Assembly (NCBI GenBank): GCA_030147505.1
Contig: JASBVG010000009.1
Location: forward strand, 1 to 64,000
Origin: Tardiphaga sp.
GTDB taxonomy: Bacteria > Pseudomonadota > Alphaproteobacteria > Rhizobiales > Xanthobacteraceae
DNA length: 64,000 bases
Reading direction: 5' to 3'
Shown here: one piece after another, positions 62,301 through 64,000 of the stretch
Layout: the number at the start of each line of letters is the position of its first letter
Position numbering within the stretch: position 1 is the first letter of the stretch
The notes under the pieces: model-generated
The model's database searches: none
Told to the model about the DNA's origin: nothing
What the model saw: only the letters and a program-made list of their open reading frames with translations
Translations under genes and position numbers: made by a program

Positions 62301-64000
62301 CGGCGGAAGGCTGGTGACGGCGATCCCGTTCAATGCGGCCGGCAACTCGCCAGCGGCACTGGGAACAGGTGCGGGCGGAGCCGGCGATCCTCTGGCCAGC
62401 GCAGTGGTGTTCCCGCTGCTGCCTGGAGGGCGGATCGTCGCATCCTCGGATTATCGGTTGGCGGCGGGATCAGCTACGACGAGCGCCGATCCTTTGAGGA
62501 TCGCGCCGGCCGGGTCCGGCAATCTTGTTGTCGACATGGCCCAGCCCGGGTCCATGACAGTTCCGATCGCAAACGCCGGCGGCAGCTTCAAGGTCGAAAT
62601 CTACGATACTTTCTATTCCCTCGGCGGCACCTTCACGGCCGGGCAGGCCGGCTTCGAGAACTTCCTGAACGGCGTGTTTCCGGGCATCTCGAACGATGCC
62701 GCCATCTCGTTGCCCTATCAAGGCACGGTCCCGGCCAGCCTCAAGAACTTTGTCGATGCAACGCTTGCCGCCGATCCGAGCGCGCATGCCAAAATCTGGA
62801 GCAACGCTAATTTCACCGAAGTGACCATGTCTGCGTCGCTGTTCGCGCGTTACTTGCAGCAAAATCCGTCCGGCTTCGGCGGCAGCGGCGGCGGCAATGT
62901 CACTATCAATCTCCTGCCGCAAACGGTGGTGCGTACTGGCACCGGCAACATCCGGATGGCCGCGGCTGGCAATGTCGATCTGACCGGCGGCCCTACGCCC
63001 ACTTATATCCACGCATCCGGGACTGTCATATCGGCCCCTTCCACCGCCTTCGGCAATAACGCTGGCCAGTTAGGCGGAGCGGCGGTTTACACGGTGGGGC
63101 ATCCTGCCTTGCTGGATTCCCAAATATTGCCGGATCCTATTGACAGCAAGAAGCTGGTAACCATCGGGGCGCAAACGCCAGCAGGATCGATTTTCACTGC
63201 GCCTCCCGATTATCGGTATGGCCTTTCCACGGGAGGCCCAAGCCGGGGACTCACGGGCGTCGTCCTCGCCGACCCGCTGCAACTGACCGGCGGCGGCGAC
63301 GTTCAGGTCGTGGCGCAAGGCAGCGTGCTCGGGCGCCGCGACAGGTCACTTGCCGCCGTTCTCTCAAGCTTAAACAGAAACGGCATCCCGCAATGGATCG
63401 GCTCGCTCAGCGAAGGGACGACAGAATCCTTCAACGACCAGCCGTGGCGTATCAACACTGCCATTCTGAGTGCTCATTCCGCGTCGGTCAATCCGCAGGT
63501 GTTCCGCGCGGGTGTCGGCACGCTCGGCGGCGGCAATGTTCTGATCGAGGCCGGCGGCGCGATTTCCGATATTCAGGCCGTCGCCGATACGTCGCTGATC
63601 ACCGCGGTGGCGACACCGTCCGACGCAGCATCGACCCGCGTGCTGATGACTTTGGGTGGCGGCAACATGTCGCTCCAAGCCGGAGGCGACATTCTGGCGG
63701 CGCGCATCGACGTGGCCAGCGGGACGGCACAACTGTCTTCGGGTGGACGCATCGGCAGTCTGCCCCTGATCGTCGATTATAAGACCTTCGTCTATCGTGA
63801 CCCGAACAACGTACAGAGGAACGTGACGGTGCCGACGCTGCTGGACAGTGAGACGCTGATCCGCGTGGATGACACCTCGGTCGATCTCGTGGCCCGCGAT
63901 GATATCACCATCCAGGGCATCAGGCAGCTCGATGGGTTCTATTCCGACCGCAGCGCGTTGAACCTGGTTGCCAACGGATCAATCACCATTACCAACAGTG
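53380..64000 (+). CDS. Giant TpsA/filamentous haemagglutinin-like exoprotein, module 3 (3' end outside window)
   Basis: The frame is open from the ATG at 53380 (AAGGA ribosome site) to the window edge: at least 3,540 residues. I checked most but not every line for stops and found none. Signal peptide: residues 1-41, ending MQAQA. An Ala/Gln-rich segment (50-108) ends VTNGLGIGGL. The TPS domain (120-250) has DWIALNRVIDPDLAPSRILG and the canonical NPNGI at 208-212. Beta-helix repeats follow, with central motif GWYTLLPAQYAMLPGG near residue 1,848. The last visible residues (NLVANGSITITNS) still belong to the repeat region, corresponding to a point before the DUF3739-type domain of the other copies, so the full protein probably exceeds 4,000 residues. 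Confidence 0.9.
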   Translation, partial: MPISGSALSSINSASRNIPYVALLTGVSVMALCLATMQAQARSLGGGPTASPSQAAISAALSATAAAAQSAQRAQSALNGATSAIRSLQQMQAVARNSAAASGNASGVTNGLGIGGLKQAEGADALWVGAGEPSATMQGGRTRVDITQTQKNAVLTWKTFNVGERTDLNFDQKGQRDWIALNRVIDPDLAPSRILGTIKSDGTVLVINPNGIIFGAGAQINVGSLMASTLDVGPPTARQTPNGSATPTGIAWRNDNFLLNGLLTYAPGQTFPQQSFSAVVSSGENRGAISVAAGASIKTGDGGLALLAAPYVTNAGSISAPTGQVIIAATGSSVYLTPSTGSPGDNALPPAGVLAAASDPNIRGFVATVASGSSASRYYVWNQASGLIQADRGNITLVTPTSSFDAPVGGAVYNDGILSSTTSVSRNGSINIDGADIRLGSRSLLAIFPDKGAETIPQNPTSLSAFKPSAIKIGEKANLIEMQSGAVLLAPGANVQFGATTPNGSADWQLNQSILINSGAEINVAGLTNVEVPIGQVQIVIDPAKKNELRDSPLYRDGFLNGATIYLDPRRSGVRADGVAWIGSPLIDATAYYQLVGLSADRLMTKGGTVVFGPTVSASSNVPQPYNMPKIYLMRGSIIDTSGGWVSYQAGSIRITRLIDQSGRIVDIGNADPNAVYVKIFNGGFTRDHTRWGFSETWSDLFSKNSYFVPAYTEGRDAGVLATTAAALILESTITSQVYPGARQRTDSKVGTGTSSVAGDLRPVQSSNSQLPAGGALIVRSMADVSISHVAQVMTDNIDDGWTRGTIASDTGKYVAPTPTTGRTRGPGPVLPASRTATLFLTDDDLSKSGFSQVSLSGNITVRSDANVTLSAGSVIELNGRVEVNGNITAPGGKISVVGTDIIINGGLSVAGRWVNDFTAPADYLQNSAWLNGGSISMTAFSSFKYLNANGGVPTVGMPAVSAVDTSGSILINPGASLNLSGGGRIDRKGTIDLGAKGGNLTFTSDARYYPTKLSGLRIISTDDVDVTSMPVNPERINARIVVNPSSIQAHGFGGGGTFTLTTPEFSLGTGEARTGTVLPIDFFSNAGFANYNITSYKTDLSRSTFTNGAGGYNALLAVQTVIVGAGETLALVQSTLSNLLTVDQRKALMGLDTGGDINKIVSASVPTDAFDQRPVNLKLGGAIELHVAQGGRVTGAAGSSLTVGGLLNEGSIRLPGGSITQELILPRLYASGVPGQNEPVGIRSLSDVFSVNADGTIDPNAASRYTTANGQPISNQDLAANFSISGGPLKGRAIYKLGLLDQGNGIVLASGSVTDLSGAVMLNPRAVDGRTPITTGVIVGGGTLAALPSQAIGTTSSSPFRTKGAIVARPGAVIDLSGALGAFDVRSVGDSLWSRGGHVASPVWSDGGALLAGAGATLTGAILRADGGSAQAQGGTLQILNPIFMQHDPATPLANAVSADMLAQSGFDTFIATGNISSRGDAAISMNRAFFLLPKPYDGVANAATASLSPVISTGGALTIAAPYIGLQNYIDVADPATSGTPGTGSVTFRGRQIDITGMALFDRSVSRTSFEASGDIRLIGAVPYSVTLFGGTAGTPTLRGGIAVNGDLTMIAEQIYPTTGTSFAITSTAANGTVTFGRSSGVTPATPYSAGGNLLVQAANIVQGGVLRVPFGSLTLGSNAATSRAPATRTVMLADGSITSVSAGGLSIPYGTTIDTMEWYFAPTGNDPLTAPPAKLLNLTAGTITMAAGATVDITGGGDVYAYEFVPGTGGSRDVLSQYSSDQYSANRINGIGYQYPDGRQVYAIVPGLSTAPAAAYDPIYSANYASLNAAGSVGKRVYLNGGNGLAAGWYTLLPAQYAMLPGGMRVVEQTGAKNVTSGLSVAQADGSLLTSGYYGDALSGTSQSQFRLFSVQSQKVIRSYSNIALTSGNDYATKEATKKGIVVPQVGLDSGRLVLNPLTAMTIDATVLTAAARGGRGAQVDISGSKIAILSTLAGAPADGAIQLTAAGLNRLNAESLLIGGIRTDNADGTTGLAVTSNSILVANDAAHPLMAPEIVLAVDDGISGNVASTLTLNDGATIIATGAMSDRRSGAYVIDGQLSSSINSNSQTVYTNPAQSAIGALVRVANGPQRVVQRLRTPVSSSNPGSPAGLAASLALGNAILQGDAVGLDTSHNASVASGTILRGKDIALGAGALAFTIGSAGAGVVVITPQLQAILSQGDRLTLRSQTSISFNDGNYSFGDTTFDATTLLSRQGGAVAIDASRLQFGNAGAAGLAAAGSGTLAIVADELSIGSGSIATSGFGAIGLTAANGMFSAGTNGVLDVGSANLAIVTPYMGDRAQPGSVPTSSTGMTLRSAGTVSITNAGTSPFGVATPGGIPGSSLAIEGNGIAIAGTHLRATAGALTVKAAGNLALSNGAVLEAPGYDKTFGDAADPQTVSASGGTLSLAALGTGGIALGDAVLSVGGGVGNGGTLKLSAANGAVDWGTATLSGKAGADGQGSRLALDTNGAVDLVSMNNRAVTSGFTGGLDIRTRSGDIVLDAGQVLKSGSINLTADGGFVTIVGTIDTSGISGGDIALYGRNGVTLLATAKLDSHANGYPSDDTRKATAGDITLGTDFVAATVNADGSVSGTSGAIHVAAGAMIDASASRPGNRLVRIMRGGVVNYAYVEGDQGGIVRFRAPVVNGNNMNVNVVSSASVKGARAVELEGFKRWDLAAVAASGLYTGVTRDAATDTITLDLRPGLDSANADGSPATVAGLNFLGDEGAGTVVEFVQGFNVAAANVHLGGLELQANFTARPGIELKHEGNITLASNWNLGAGRVDVTAATAAGLMGVDTNTGAYVKVGSEAALLANYTNMLYRVGGRATGAAPLVSLRAGGNLRLKGSLTDGFFQFRDQYDATYQSYLNAKASNFVLHLMVAGLASGDDGSGLVDWTSFVGEFDPYSTYYGLHINSIDYAIEYIDQLTGQAGGGGRLVTAIPFNAAGNSPAALGTGAGGAGDPLASAVVFPLLPGGRIVASSDYRLAAGSATTSADPLRIAPAGSGNLVVDMAQPGSMTVPIANAGGSFKVEIYDTFYSLGGTFTAGQAGFENFLNGVFPGISNDAAISLPYQGTVPASLKNFVDATLAADPSAHAKIWSNANFTEVTMSASLFARYLQQNPSGFGGSGGGNVTINLLPQTVVRTGTGNIRMAAAGNVDLTGGPTPTYIHASGTVISAPSTAFGNNAGQLGGAAVYTVGHPALLDSQILPDPIDSKKLVTIGAQTPAGSIFTAPPDYRYGLSTGGPSRGLTGVVLADPLQLTGGGDVQVVAQGSVLGRRDRSLAAVLSSLNRNGIPQWIGSLSEGTTESFNDQPWRINTAILSAHSASVNPQVFRAGVGTLGGGNVLIEAGGAISDIQAVADTSLITAVATPSDAASTRVLMTLGGGNMSLQAGGDILAARIDVASGTAQLSSGGRIGSLPLIVDYKTFVYRDPNNVQRNVTVPTLLDSETLIRVDDTSVDLVARDDITIQGIRQLDGFYSDRSALNLVANGSITITNS

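Noticed and set aside
19450..64000. Possible prophage or integrative element
   Set aside because: No integrase, structural phage gene, conjugation gene, tRNA or attachment-site repeat was seen; only dead IS3 pieces.

Overview
The window is high-GC chromosomal DNA of an alphaproteobacterium, most likely of the Bradyrhizobium / Rhodopseudomonas / Afipia group. That placement is by recognition of protein sequence and gene order (gyrA ... coaD - cyclophilin - cyclophilin - queA - tgt) and was not checked by any search.

Layout. (1) 1-2.2 kb: 3' part of gyrA with a strong terminator. (2) 2.3-9.6 kb: accessory genes: a small exported protein, a decayed duplicate of the gyrA 3' end, two unfamiliar minus-strand genes of more AT-rich look, a KefB/C-type antiporter, an LLM flavin oxidoreductase, an alginate-export-type porin and a YcaC-like hydrolase. 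(3) 9.75-14.5 kb: a LysR regulator divergent from the hydrolase, two SAM methyltransferases around a DUF2798 protein, and a VpsF-like polysaccharide membrane protein. (4) 14.5-19.4 kb: small exported protein, coaD, two cyclophilins around a TolA/TonB-C-like protein, queA, tgt. (5) 19.9-64 kb: the striking part. Three tandem copies of one four-gene module fill about 42 kb, preceded by the C-terminal stump of a fourth giant gene.

Each module reads: (a) an exported ~220-256 residue protein joining an STN domain to a TonB-C-like domain, with no beta-barrel; (b) a FecI-type ECF sigma factor; (c) a FecR-type anti-sigma factor with a twin-arginine-like membrane segment; (d) a 3,500-3,700+ residue TpsA/filamentous-haemagglutinin-like exoprotein. 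Parts a-c match the VreA-VreI-VreR (PUMA3) cell-surface signalling system of Pseudomonas aeruginosa, whose neighbourhood and regulon also include a TpsA-type exoprotein (PdtA). The inference is that each exoprotein is controlled by its own trans-envelope circuit. No TpsB transporter lies in the window. The third giant gene runs off the right edge without a stop.

The modules look duplicated: decayed IS3-family transposase pieces lie on both sides of module 2, and the stump next to tgt shares its C-terminal end with the module 2 giant. Large open frames antisense to the giant genes are treated as shadows. No tRNA, rRNA, CRISPR array or prophage was seen.
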